NCBI GenBank assembly: GCA_050298535.1
Contig: JBNKUI010000052.1
Location: 60,333-124,332 of the forward strand
DNA length: 64,000 nt
Direction of reading: 5' to 3'
DNA from: JABDMH01 sp050298535
GTDB taxonomy: Bacteria; Bacteroidota; Bacteroidia; Chitinophagales; Saprospiraceae
The notes under the pieces were generated by a model that ran no database searches, was not told the origin of the DNA, and was given only the letters and a program-made list of their open reading frames with translations. A program made the translations under genes and the position numbers. Positions within the stretch are counted from its first letter, which is position 1. Every line of letters begins with the position of its first letter. Positions 17,001 through 24,912 of this stretch are shown here, piece after piece.

Positions 17001-17023
17001 ATAATCGGAAAATAGTCGATTAT
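17001..17023. promoter_or_regulatory. AbiEi operator 2 (23-bp palindrome)
   Basis: A second copy of the operator: ATAATCGGA, AAATA, GTCGATTAT, with 8-bp perfect arms (GATAATCG / CGATTATC, counting the flanking bases). It ends 19 bp before the ATG of the antitoxin gene, a position that would block transcription or translation start when occupied. Confidence 0.8.
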
Positions 17024-17042
17024 CATACTCATATTTGACTAC

Positions 17043-17684
17043 ATGGACTTTAGAACGAGTATAAAAGAATATAGCGAAACTCCCATATCAAGGCATTTGA
17101 TCTTGCAATTACTTGGTGAGTATAAGAGGCCCAATGATAAGATTAGTGAGTTGCTCAAGAGCAATGATCTTATTCCTATTAGAAGAGGGTTATACATCAT
17201 TGGACCTAAAATGGACCTACCATCACCAGAACCATTTCTAATAGCGAATCACCTTCGAGGCCCCAGCTATGTATCCTTAGAGTCGGCATTGTCCTACTGG
17301 GACATGATACCGGAAAGAGCGATTGAAATTAGTTCAGTGACCACAAAAACTTCAAAAACATATAGAACTCATGTTGGACGCTTTAGTTATCATCAACTGA
17401 AGACTCCTTATTACTCTTTTGGATTAAAAAACATCGAATATTCACCCAAGCAATCCGCTTTAATAGCTTCACGTGAAAAAGCCTTGTGTGACAAGATTGT
17501 GTTAACACCGAAAATAAACCTTCGCAGTATAAAACAAACACAAGAATTTTTAACGGAAGATCTTCGGATAGACCTTGAAGTATTGTGCACATTAGATACA
17601 AAAATCATTAAATCCTGGATTAAGGATGCTCCCAAAAAAAGCAGCCTAAGAATGCTCATTAAAACACTGACGAAATTATGTTAA
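17043..17684 (+). CDS. abiEi: AbiEi-family antitoxin (type IV toxin-antitoxin)
   Basis: A 213-residue protein. The N-terminal about 75 residues form a winged-helix-like domain (ISRHLILQLLGEYKRPNDKI, LKSNDLIPIRRGLYII), then the AbiEi core with the family signature PEPFLIANHLRGPSYVSLES and SALSYWDMIPE, and the SREKALCDKIVLTP segment. AbiEi antitoxins repress their own promoter and oppose the toxin without direct binding (type IV). The two 23-bp palindromes just upstream fit that role. The stop overlaps the toxin start by 7 bp. AT-rich composition differs from flanking genes, consistent with transfer. Confidence 0.92.
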   Translation: MDFRTSIKEYSETPISRHLILQLLGEYKRPNDKISELLKSNDLIPIRRGLYIIGPKMDLPSPEPFLIANHLRGPSYVSLESALSYWDMIPERAIEISSVTTKTSKTYRTHVGRFSYHQLKTPYYSFGLKNIEYSPKQSALIASREKALCDKIVLTPKINLRSIKQTQEFLTEDLRIDLEVLCTLDTKIIKSWIKDAPKKSSLRMLIKTLTKLC

Positions 17685-18535
17685 AAGAGTGGATAGCTGA
17701 ATATGATCCTCAAAATGAAGAAGAAATACTATCGGCATTGCGAGAAATAATGCAAGAAATTGCTTTGGCTGCATTATCCAGAACTGATTTTTTTGAAAAT
17801 GCAGCATTCTACGGAGGAACTGCATTACGGATCTTTTATGGACTAGAAAGATACTCTGAGGACCTGGATTTTTCTTTACTTTGGTCTGATTCCAACTTTT
17901 CCCTTCAACCTTATTTCAAAGCCATAAAAGAAGAGTTTGGAGCGTTCGGACTGACCGTTAACATTGTGGCAAAGAAAAAAACAAAACACACTGCCATCGA
18001 TTCTGCCTTCCTGAAAGCCGAAACAATCTGGCAAGAAATCGTATTGGAAGACATTATCAGAGAAACAGGTGTGCGATCCAACAAGAACATAAAAATTAAA
18101 TTAGAAGTAGACACAGATCCACCCATGAAATTCCAAACTGAAGAAAAACTGTCCCTACGTCCGTTCTCCTTTTATGCGAAATGTTTTACTATCTCCAGTT
18201 TATTTGCAGGTAAGTTACATGCATTACTCTTCCGAAAGTGGAAAAATAGAGTGAAGGGACGGGACTGGTATGATTTGGAGTGGTATATCAGAAAAAACAT
18301 TCCGCTGGATGTTAACCATTTCTTAGCCAGGGCAAGGGATACAAAAGACTGGCAAGAGGAGACTATTTCGAAAAAGCAAATCATAGAGCTACTAGCGACG
18401 AAAATCGAAACCGTGTCTTTCAAAAACATCAAAGAAGATGTAGTCAGATTTATTAAAAATGACGAAGCGCTAAATATTTGGAGTCCTCAATATTTCAAAG
18501 ATCTAATAAAGAACATGAAATTTGAAAACGCTTGA
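17678..18535 (+). CDS. abiEii: AbiEii-family nucleotidyltransferase toxin
   Basis: A 285-residue protein of the AbiEii/AbiGii nucleotidyltransferase toxin family. The DNA polymerase beta-like active site is clear: FYGGTALR at residues 44-51 (GG-S/T motif) and YSEDLDFSL at 59-67 with the paired Asp (D62, D64). Further family landmarks are FTISSLFAGKLHALLFRKWKNR and GRDWYDLEWYI. Characterised relatives transfer nucleotides to tRNA acceptor ends or bind GTP and cause growth arrest, and many AbiE pairs block phage. It is translationally coupled to abiEi by a 7-bp overlap. All catalytic motifs are intact. Confidence 0.93.
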   Translation: MLKEWIAEYDPQNEEEILSALREIMQEIALAALSRTDFFENAAFYGGTALRIFYGLERYSEDLDFSLLWSDSNFSLQPYFKAIKEEFGAFGLTVNIVAKKKTKHTAIDSAFLKAETIWQEIVLEDIIRETGVRSNKNIKIKLEVDTDPPMKFQTEEKLSLRPFSFYAKCFTISSLFAGKLHALLFRKWKNRVKGRDWYDLEWYIRKNIPLDVNHFLARARDTKDWQEETISKKQIIELLATKIETVSFKNIKEDVVRFIKNDEALNIWSPQYFKDLIKNMKFENA

Positions 18536-18721
18536 ACTCACCCGGGTATTGAAGTTTAGAAATGCCAAATCTATGTATAGATTTCTGAAGCAAAATAAGT
18601 AGGGAATTTGTGGGACTCAATGATGCAGATGGAGTACCAACTCTATCTGAGTAGATTTTCAAAAAGTCATAAGAAAACACCCCTTAATATATTCTTCTCA
18701 AGGATTCTTCTTTCTATCTCG

Positions 18722-19627
18722 CTACTTATTACTAGATGAAACCAGCTCCATATTCACCACCGCACCTGCCTTATTGCCGGCTGCCACCGCATTGGCAATC
18801 GATCGAAACATGGTGGTGTTGTCCCCACAAGCGAAGACATGGTCCACTGTGGTTTTTTGGAAGGGATCCACTACCAGATATCCCGACTCATCCAGGGCAC
18901 ATCCCAGTTTAGCAGGTATATCCGAATGCTGTCGAAAAGGTAAACTGGCATACAGCGCTGCAAGACGTATCGCATTGCCCGATCTTAATCTCACCTGATC
19001 TATACGGCCCCGATTGTGATCGACTGCCACAATTGGATCATCGATTACCTCAATTTCTTGCTGTCGGATCAAACGTACCTCTTCAGCAGTAAATACATCT
19101 CCCTGGGTAAAAATGGTCAAATGATCCGTGAGATTTCGGATCAGTCCGGCCATATGCAATGCTCGGTCTCCACTCGCCATTAGTCCAGTCTTCTTTTCCC
19201 GGAATTCGTACCCATGACAGTAGGGACAGTGAATGATGGTCTTACCCCAACCGTCCGAAAATCCTTCAATTTCTGGTAGGATGTCGGCAACGCCAGTAGC
19301 AAAAATGATCTTCCTCGAACCAACCAGGTCATTATTGTCTATGGACACCTTAAATCCGGTCTTCGATTTTTGCACATCCGTCACCATGCCTTGACGCAAT
19401 GTCACAGTCTTATAAACTGACAATTGCTGGAAAGCAGTTTCAAGTATTTCTCCCGGAGGAATAGCATCCTGGGTCAAAAAATTATGCGCATGAGGCGAAA
19501 ATCGGTTGCAAGGTTTTCCGCCATCCACAACCAAAACATTTCGCAAGGATCGTCCCAGACATAGTGCTGCTGACAGACCTGCGAAGCTTCCCCCGATGAT
19601 GACTACGTCGTATTCAGATTTTCGCAT
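18722..19627 (-). CDS. thioredoxin-reductase-like NAD(P)/FAD oxidoreductase
   Basis: A 301-residue class II pyridine nucleotide-disulfide oxidoreductase. The FAD-binding GGSFAGLSAALCLGR follows the first strand (residues 12-26), the redox pair CPYC is at residues 134-137, and the C-terminal FAD motif VFACGDNTTMFRSIANAVAAGNKAG is near 264-288. The NADPH-binding segment of the middle domain (GLMASGDRALHMAGLIRNL) is diverged from the usual GxGxxA pattern. It probably reduces a thioredoxin-like or small-molecule disulfide. Its last 165 bp are duplicated at 16608-16774 beyond the AbiE genes. Confidence 0.88.
   Translation of the reverse strand: MRKSEYDVVIIGGSFAGLSAALCLGRSLRNVLVVDGGKPCNRFSPHAHNFLTQDAIPPGEILETAFQQLSVYKTVTLRQGMVTDVQKSKTGFKVSIDNNDLVGSRKIIFATGVADILPEIEGFSDGWGKTIIHCPYCHGYEFREKKTGLMASGDRALHMAGLIRNLTDHLTIFTQGDVFTAEEVRLIRQQEIEVIDDPIVAVDHNRGRIDQVRLRSGNAIRLAALYASLPFRQHSDIPAKLGCALDESGYLVVDPFQKTTVDHVFACGDNTTMFRSIANAVAAGNKAGAVVNMELVSSSNK
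18743..18907. repeat. direct repeat, right copy (partner 16608-16774)
   Basis: This is the 3' end of the intact flavoprotein gene and is near identical to the left copy. The pair brackets the AbiE genes and marks probable boundaries of an inserted or recombined segment. Confidence 0.85.
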
Positions 19628-19827
19628 ATAGAATCGCGTTTACTGAAAGATGTAAATGCAAGATAGGTAGTTTATTCCTTATTTGAAACATTGTTGCATT
19701 TTAACCTAGTCTTCTCAGCAGGACTAATCTGATCTTATCTGTCTCCGAAATAATCAGCATGGAGTGCCGCATTGTCCTAACTTATCCCACGTAGTACATA
19801 TGACATCTCTTTCGATTAGTAGACTCT

Positions 19828-20391
19828 ATGACTAAAATATTTGTAAAGTACATGGTGAGCTTGCGCTGCAAGATGATGGTTACCGAGGAACTAGAAAAAT
19901 TAGGACTGGAGCACTTTACAGTAGAGTTAGGTACGGTCGAACTGAAGGAAGAGATATCAGAAGATCAAAAAAATGAGCTGGCCAGAAACTTGCTTAAATC
20001 GGGATTAGAATTACTTGACGACAGTAAGAGCGTGCTTATAGAAAGGATCAAAAACGTCATTGTCGACATGATTCACCATTCGGATGAGATTCCCAAAGTC
20101 AACTACTCGGAATATTTGAGTAAAATGCTTGACTATAACTACACCTACTTGTCAAACATCTTTTCAGAGGCAAAGGGCATAACCATCCAACAGTTTATCA
20201 TTCTACACAAGGTTGAAAGAATAAAGGAATTGATCCTATACGATGAACTAAGCCTGTCCGAAATCGCCTATAAGTTGCACTACAGCAGTCCAGCCCACCT
20301 ATCCAATCAGTTTAAAAAGATCACGGGACTAACTCCTTCTTTTTTTAAGAAGATGAAGCAGAAGCGGCAACAGAACCTGGAAAACATGTGA
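19828..20391 (+). CDS. AraC-type transcriptional regulator
   Basis: A 187-residue protein. The C-terminal about 90 residues are an AraC/XylS DNA-binding domain: SKMLDYNYTYLSNIFSEAKG (first helix-turn-helix), IQQFIILHKVERIKELI, LSLSEIAYKLHYSSPAHLSNQFKKITGLTPSFFK (second). The N-terminal part (VSLRCKMMVTEELEKLGLEH ...) is a short alpha/beta domain seen in a Bacteroidota-specific AraC subgroup. It is followed on the same strand by three small stress-type proteins that it may control (inference). Confidence 0.88.
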   Translation: MTKIFVKYMVSLRCKMMVTEELEKLGLEHFTVELGTVELKEEISEDQKNELARNLLKSGLELLDDSKSVLIERIKNVIVDMIHHSDEIPKVNYSEYLSKMLDYNYTYLSNIFSEAKGITIQQFIILHKVERIKELILYDELSLSEIAYKLHYSSPAHLSNQFKKITGLTPSFFKKMKQKRQQNLENM

Positions 20392-20474
20392 TATATGTAA
20401 GTGATTCCCGCAGAAGTGTAAGATACTTTAGACTCTAAATCTGATCTTTAGTGTATTGAACAAAAAAATCTAAT

Positions 20475-20687
20475 ATGATAAACAATAGAAGCAATATGGA
20501 CTATATGGGAAACTGGGATTGGCAGCCTAGAATTTTAAAACAGCAATATGGTCAACTTACTCTATCTGATGTTACTTTCAGGCCAGATCTAGACGGAGAT
20601 ATCATCACCCGAATTGGTCTACGCTTACAAAAATCACGTAATCAAGTGATTTCTATTCTAAGAAAATTAAGTCCTACTAAAATTTAG
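20475..20687 (+). CDS. CsbD-like small stress protein (divergent)
   Basis: A 70-residue protein. The pattern NWDWQPRILKQQYGQLTLSD followed by an alpha-helical GLRLQKSRNQVISILRKL tail parallels the CsbD family (W-x-x-x-x-G-K-x-K-Q-x-x-G-x-L-T/D-D ... G-x-x-Q-x-x-x-G), though the Gly/Lys core is altered. CsbD proteins are general-stress proteins of unknown biochemistry. It lies 83 bp downstream of the AraC regulator and ahead of two other tiny genes on the same strand. Confidence 0.6.
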   Translation: MINNRSNMDYMGNWDWQPRILKQQYGQLTLSDVTFRPDLDGDIITRIGLRLQKSRNQVISILRKLSPTKI

Positions 20688-20767
20688 CTTGATATATCTC
20701 AGGTGTAAACGACAGAAACAAACAGAACAAATTTAGCTCCGGTTGACTGTTCACTTAAATAATAGAA

Positions 20768-20890
20768 ATGTCAAAAAGTAAAGATACTGGCAAAAAGTCA
20801 GACAAGAAATCCCCAACAAGGTCTCTGAAGGAAAAACGTGCGGATAAAGCTGCTAAGAAAAAGAATAAGGGTGCCATATCGGTGGACTAA
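20768..20890 (+). CDS. very small lysine-rich protein
   Basis: A 40-residue ORF from ATG 20768 to TAA 20888-20890. It is strongly basic (MSKSKDTGKKSDKKSP ... SLKEKRADKAAKKKNKG) with a short C-terminal AISVD. Similar short Lys/Ala-rich proteins recur in Bacteroidota genomes; they may bind nucleic acid, but the role is unknown. It sits in a row of small same-strand genes with short spacing, which supports it as real. Confidence 0.55.
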   Translation: MSKSKDTGKKSDKKSPTRSLKEKRADKAAKKKNKGAISVD

Positions 20891-20970
20891 ACCAGTCTGG
20901 TGACCAATTCAAGTGATCTACTGTAGTAGATAATTCTATTTACAATTCACAATTCTCCAGAAATAATTGT

Positions 20971-21138
20971 ATGGAAAACAAGTTTCAAGTTGGCGACGAA
21001 GTTTTCTCAAAAGAGAATCCCAATACAAAATTGAGAGTGAGGCGATATGTGAATAGAATCTACTACTGCCAGACCGTAGAAAGACCAAAAGCAAAGGACG
21101 TAGTATTCTTTGAAAATGAACTCATGGATACTAAATAA
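20971..21138 (+). CDS. YodC/DUF2158-like small protein
   Basis: A 55-residue ORF from ATG 20971 to TAA 21136-21138. The opening NKFQVGDEVFSKENPNTKL and the ending DVVFFENELMD match the plan of YodC/DUF2158-type proteins (a small beta-barrel beginning F-x-x-G-D-x-V), with a central RVRRYVNRIYYCQTV strand pair. The function of that family is unknown. It is the third small gene after the AraC regulator. Confidence 0.6.
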   Translation: MENKFQVGDEVFSKENPNTKLRVRRYVNRIYYCQTVERPKAKDVVFFENELMDTK

Positions 21139-21615
21139 GTCTGATCCTGACTCATCCATCCCTTCTAACAAAAACACTCCTGCAAATCAACTGATTGCAA
21201 CTTCGCATGCCGTTCCAACGCCTCAAAGCGCTATCAGCAGATACGTATGCGTTTGCTGAAGGTCTATATGCTGAGTATGCTACTCCTCTAATCCATTCCT
21301 TATGTCGTCATCTTCATCCTTAAAGGATGACACAGCGTTCGGTTTCTCCGTTCACAAAACGTTCACCACTCTACGAGAAAATTCTTAGAGGTTATCACCA
21401 TTTCCAATTCCATTAAAGAACAAATCTCTAAGTGACGCTGGATTCATCCACATGATGTAGGAAGTACTGTTCTTTCCAACTTTCTATTTGAAGGCTGGTA
21501 GAATATTTATCCAAAGACTTTGGGATTCAACGAGTCAAAACTCTATCGGATCAGTTAGATAGCTAGCTCTCACCAGGTCCTTTTGTATCCAGCATATAAT
21601 TTTACACATATCTAC
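21139..21615. other. intergenic stretch with weak coding-like remnants
   Basis: A gap of about 480 bp before the esterase promoter. A 38-codon plus-strand ORF at 21207-21323 (MPFQRLKALSADTYAFAEGL ...) and a later open piece near 21454-21560 look mildly protein-like but match nothing I recognise and have no supporting context. A short palindrome TCATCCTT-A-AAGGATGA lies near 21311-21328. No gene can be supported here. Confidence 0.4.
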
Positions 21616-21623
21616 TATATTTG
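21616..21623 (+). promoter_or_regulatory. Bacteroidota -7 promoter box of the esterase gene
   Basis: TATATTTG fits the TAnnTTTG consensus of the main Bacteroidota sigma factor and stands 76 bp before the preferred esterase start. A convincing -33 TTTG at the proper spacing is not obvious. Confidence 0.4.
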
Positions 21624-21698
21624 TACTGGAACCAGGATAATTATTAGATTAGAATGAACATGCTTCTTCTCAAAATGTCTCAAATAAATTTCCTATCC

Positions 21699-22826
21699 AT
21701 GAACAATTCAATTAGCTCCTATAGATTTCTGGTCTTACTATCTATTCTTTGCTTGACCATTACAAGTGGTTTCGCACAATTTCGTGGCCCCATAGTGATC
21801 TCACCAGAAGTGCATGCAGATGAAACGGCCACCTTTCGATTTCTTGCACCCAATGCCTCTGAAGTAAAACTCAGTGGCCAATTTCTTAGTGAGCAGGCCA
21901 CCATGCTGAAAGATACAGCCGGTGTTTGGTCCGTCACAGTGGGACCAATCGAGCCCGACATGTACCCTTACAATTTTGTAGTGGATGGTATCCGTGTAGC
22001 TGATCCCCGTAATTCCGCACTTTTTCCGAATGAAAATTTTCAGAGTAGCATTCTTGAAGTGACCGGAAATACACCATTGGTGCATACGATCAAAGATGTT
22101 CCGCATGGTACAGTGTCCTATCAGTACTATCAATCGGAGGAACTGGGGACCCGACCACTGGTCGTCTATACTCCTCCCGGATATGAAGATTCTGAGATGG
22201 ACTATCCCGTGCTCTATTTACTCCATGGAACCACCGACACAGAGGAAACCTGGACCAAAGTCGGAAGGGCTCATGTCATCTTAGACAACTTGATCGCAGA
22301 GGGTAAGGCTGAACCGATGATCATCGTAATGCCCTATGGTCGTGCCTATCCAAAAATCAGCAAATATTCGGGCAGTCTAAGAAACTGGGAAAATCTTCAG
22401 GAGTTTGAAAAGGATTTCATGGGCAACATAATGCCATTTGTTGAGTCCCGATATCGTACGAAAAATGAAGCGGGTAGCAGAGCCATTGCGGGGTTTTCCG
22501 GAGGAGGTGGGACCACTCTTTACTTTGGCCTTAACAATCAGGACCTGTTCAGCTGGGTATGTGGATTTGCGCCTGGAATGCGACAGGAAGAATTTGATCG
22601 AAATAATGCAGTCGCATTTAAGGATCCGGAAGGCACCAATGAAAGACTCAAACTATTTTGGATTGGTGTGGGTGAAGATGATGGTCTTTATAATGTCAAC
22701 ATGGAATTCATGAAGGTACTGGACCAAAAAGGAATTCACTATGAAAAATTTATAACGGATGGGGGCCATACCTGGATGAATTGCAAGTTATACTTATCGA
22801 CGATTGCACAGAAACTATTTAAATAG
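21699..22826 (+). CDS. exported esterase with N-terminal CBM48-like domain (IroE/Fes, CE1-like)
   Basis: A frame is open from 21654, but the ATG at 21699 begins a clear signal peptide (YRFLVLLSILCLTITSGFA), giving 375 residues. Residues about 25-120 form an E-set/CBM48-like domain (ATFRFLAPNASEVKLSGQF, YPYNFVVDGIRVADP). The alpha/beta-hydrolase domain follows (TRPLVVYTPPGYE, YPVLYLLHGTTD), with the nucleophile in GFSGGGG and the catalytic His in DGGHTWMNC. This is the enterochelin-esterase/feruloyl- or acetyl-xylan-esterase-like group. A related esterase lies at 32680-33852, and a GH10 xylanase at 44181-45314, so hemicellulose side-chain removal is plausible. Confidence 0.88.
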   Translation: MNNSISSYRFLVLLSILCLTITSGFAQFRGPIVISPEVHADETATFRFLAPNASEVKLSGQFLSEQATMLKDTAGVWSVTVGPIEPDMYPYNFVVDGIRVADPRNSALFPNENFQSSILEVTGNTPLVHTIKDVPHGTVSYQYYQSEELGTRPLVVYTPPGYEDSEMDYPVLYLLHGTTDTEETWTKVGRAHVILDNLIAEGKAEPMIIVMPYGRAYPKISKYSGSLRNWENLQEFEKDFMGNIMPFVESRYRTKNEAGSRAIAGFSGGGGTTLYFGLNNQDLFSWVCGFAPGMRQEEFDRNNAVAFKDPEGTNERLKLFWIGVGEDDGLYNVNMEFMKVLDQKGIHYEKFITDGGHTWMNCKLYLSTIAQKLFK

Positions 22827-22921
22827 TGCATCCTATCCATGGCAGATGCTGTAACACTAACAGGTGAATGATTACTATTTTGCCCTTTTAAAAAGTGATC
22901 ATGCCATCACAAGCGGTGCCA

Positions 22922-23590
22922 TTAATTACCAAACAATAAGGTAAAACCTACCCGTACGCCCAGGTTATTGGTGATGGACCGTCTATTATCATCGTTGTCA
23001 CCCTTTCTTTTCACTTGCCGAGTACTATAGCCCAACAGCGCGTCAAACATGATATGATCCGTAATTTGGAAGGCGAGGCCAGCACCACCCCCCAGGGTCA
23101 TTATACTATTTTTACTCTCACCATCATTAGGCGGTGTACGATCTACATATTCAGCCTTAAAATTGCTACTACCCAAGGTGCCTCCTAGTTCAAAATAAGG
23201 AATTACCTTTTCACCCTCCATATAATACCGTACGAAAGGGCCAAAAGCCAATACGGTCTGCTTGACTGTTCGCTCCAGATTTTCCTCAACTTTAGTACGG
23301 GCGAAGCCAATATTAAAATTAGCCCCTACTGCTACATTATCCGTCACAAGAAAACCGATTTTAGGATTTAGGCTCATACTCAAAGTCTTATCAGCAACCT
23401 GTTCCTCAAATCCAACTGCATCAGATTTTGTCTTGTCCGAAGAAAATCCAAAATTAAGGATATCCCCTGCGGAAGTTGACAAATTGGGTGCGGAGGAAAT
23501 CCCCAATAGGATATCACCTTGTGAAAATTGTGCATTAAGTTGAATAGAAATAAAGGACAATAATACAAAGAAGATCGTTTTAGGTTTCAT
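22922..23590 (-). CDS. outer-membrane beta-barrel protein (tandem copy 1)
   Basis: A 222-residue protein with a signal peptide (TIFFVLLSFISIQLNAQ). An eight-strand-like OmpW/OmpX-type barrel pattern follows, with characteristic Bacteroidota pieces FSQGDILLGISSAPNLS, NPKIGFLVTDNVAVGANFN, FGPFVRYYMEGEKVIPYFELGG and the C-terminal LGVRVGFTLLFGN. It is a clear paralogue of the next upstream gene at 23868-24536, of the same length and strand. A structural role or small-solute pore is likely; nothing more specific can be said. Confidence 0.82.
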   Translation of the reverse strand: MKPKTIFFVLLSFISIQLNAQFSQGDILLGISSAPNLSTSAGDILNFGFSSDKTKSDAVGFEEQVADKTLSMSLNPKIGFLVTDNVAVGANFNIGFARTKVEENLERTVKQTVLAFGPFVRYYMEGEKVIPYFELGGTLGSSNFKAEYVDRTPPNDGESKNSIMTLGGGAGLAFQITDHIMFDALLGYSTRQVKRKGDNDDNRRSITNNLGVRVGFTLLFGN

Positions 23591-23867
23591 AATTCCAGTT
23601 TGTGGTTACATCAGATTCCTATTAATTTCACAAAATATTGCGAGGGAATATGTTAAGATAATACTAAACTAGGACTGAATTACGCTGTAGAGATCTTAAA
23701 GAATAGTGTCACCGATCAAGAGTGATAGCTGGCTATTACTACATTAAAAGAGAGATAGTCCCAGGTAAAATGAACGACAATCGATATCTCAAAGGATCAT
23801 TAGCTTCATCATCGACTCTGAATGAATTTTTCTAGATCTCTATACCGGAATTCCCTGCAAAAAATAA

Positions 23868-24536
23868 TTACTCACTCATACCTCCACCCAACAAAAAAGT
23901 AAAACCAAGACGGACTCCAAGAAAATTGGTTATCCTGCGACTGTTATCGTCATTGTTCTCCTTGAACTTCTGCACTTGAGAAGTATAGTTTAACATAGCA
24001 TCCATTAGAATCTTATCACTAAGAGTTGCGGCCACTCCAAAACCCCCATTGAATGCCACAAGACTTTCTGTTACTTCAAACTCATTATTATTGGAAAGGA
24101 CAGAAATATTCTTTACCCGTCCAAAATTTCCACCAATTTCAGCAAATGGTTGGATCTTTTGGCTGGGAAAATAGTATCGCACAAATGGGCCAATAGAAAT
24201 CAAATTATTTGAAAACTTCCTACCATCATCACCCTCCTTCACACGCATGGCAGCTACATTAAGATTGGTCCCAACAGCTAAATCATCGATTAAAAAAAGG
24301 CCAACTCTGGGACTAAAATTAAACTGAAAAGTCTTATCCGAATTATTATCATCATTAGATCCAGTCCCATCACTTTCTCTTTTTTCGGAGCCAAATCCGA
24401 GCAAAAAAACATCAGCTCCCGATGTTAATTGCGAGGCAGTTGAAATACTAAATAGTCCCCGCCCTTTCTCAAATTGTGCTTGAGTTTTTAGAACAGAAAT
24501 AAATACCGTTAGCAATAGTAGAAGAATGGTTCTCAT
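23868..24536 (-). CDS. outer-membrane beta-barrel protein (tandem copy 2)
   Basis: A 222-residue protein with a signal peptide (LLLLLTVFISVLKTQAQ). It aligns along its whole length with the gene at 22922-23590: FEKGRGLFSISTASQL, SPRVGLFLIDDLAVGTNLN, IGPFVRYYFPSQKIQPFAEIGG, and NFLGVRLGFTFLLGG. The two genes are separated by 277 bp and each probably has its own promoter. They form a diverged tandem duplication. Confidence 0.82.
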   Translation of the reverse strand: MRTILLLLLTVFISVLKTQAQFEKGRGLFSISTASQLTSGADVFLLGFGSEKRESDGTGSNDDNNSDKTFQFNFSPRVGLFLIDDLAVGTNLNVAAMRVKEGDDGRKFSNNLISIGPFVRYYFPSQKIQPFAEIGGNFGRVKNISVLSNNNEFEVTESLVAFNGGFGVAATLSDKILMDAMLNYTSQVQKFKENNDDNSRRITNFLGVRLGFTFLLGGGMSE

Positions 24537-24727
24537 GGCTCAAAGTTTAAGTGGTTATATAGAAATAATGTAAGATTCGATTCAATTTGTGATCAGCCTT
24601 CCAAGGTTTTACAAATGGAGGAGGCATCCCGATTTTCTTCTGAACATTTAGGATAATAATCACAACTATCGCTTGAAAAGGCATGCGACACATGGTTTAG
24701 TTTGAGAAAGGGTGATCCAAACTTCTG

Positions 24728-24892
24728 CTAAGGGCTAACTATGTAACGACCAGAATCAGCTGATATTCTGATAGGAAAAGTAAATTTTTGAGAATCGCCA
24801 ATGGAAATCAACTCCCTGAGAGTCTCGTGCTCAATAAGATAAAAGCTAGTAATAGTTGTATTTGCTACAAGTAGAACTCTAAGGCTCCGCAT
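24728..24892 (-). CDS. possible small ORF after the nitrilase gene
   Basis: A 54-codon minus-strand frame starting at ATG 24892, 20 bp after the stop of the GNAT-nitrilase gene. It begins MRSLRVLLVANTTITSFYLI and ends with a beta-like SADSGRYIVSP. The close downstream placement and protein-like composition are the only support. It may be a small protein or a remnant. The rest of the 376-bp gap (24537-24912) holds nothing I can identify. Confidence 0.3.
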   Translation of the reverse strand: MRSLRVLLVANTTITSFYLIEHETLRELISIGDSQKFTFPIRISADSGRYIVSP

Positions 24893-24912
24893 TAAGGCCG
24901 AAAAACAGAACT

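Noticed and set aside
21311..21328. Palindrome TCATCCTT-A-AAGGATGA as a terminator
   Set aside because: The stem is short, the loop is a single base, and no T-run follows on either strand.
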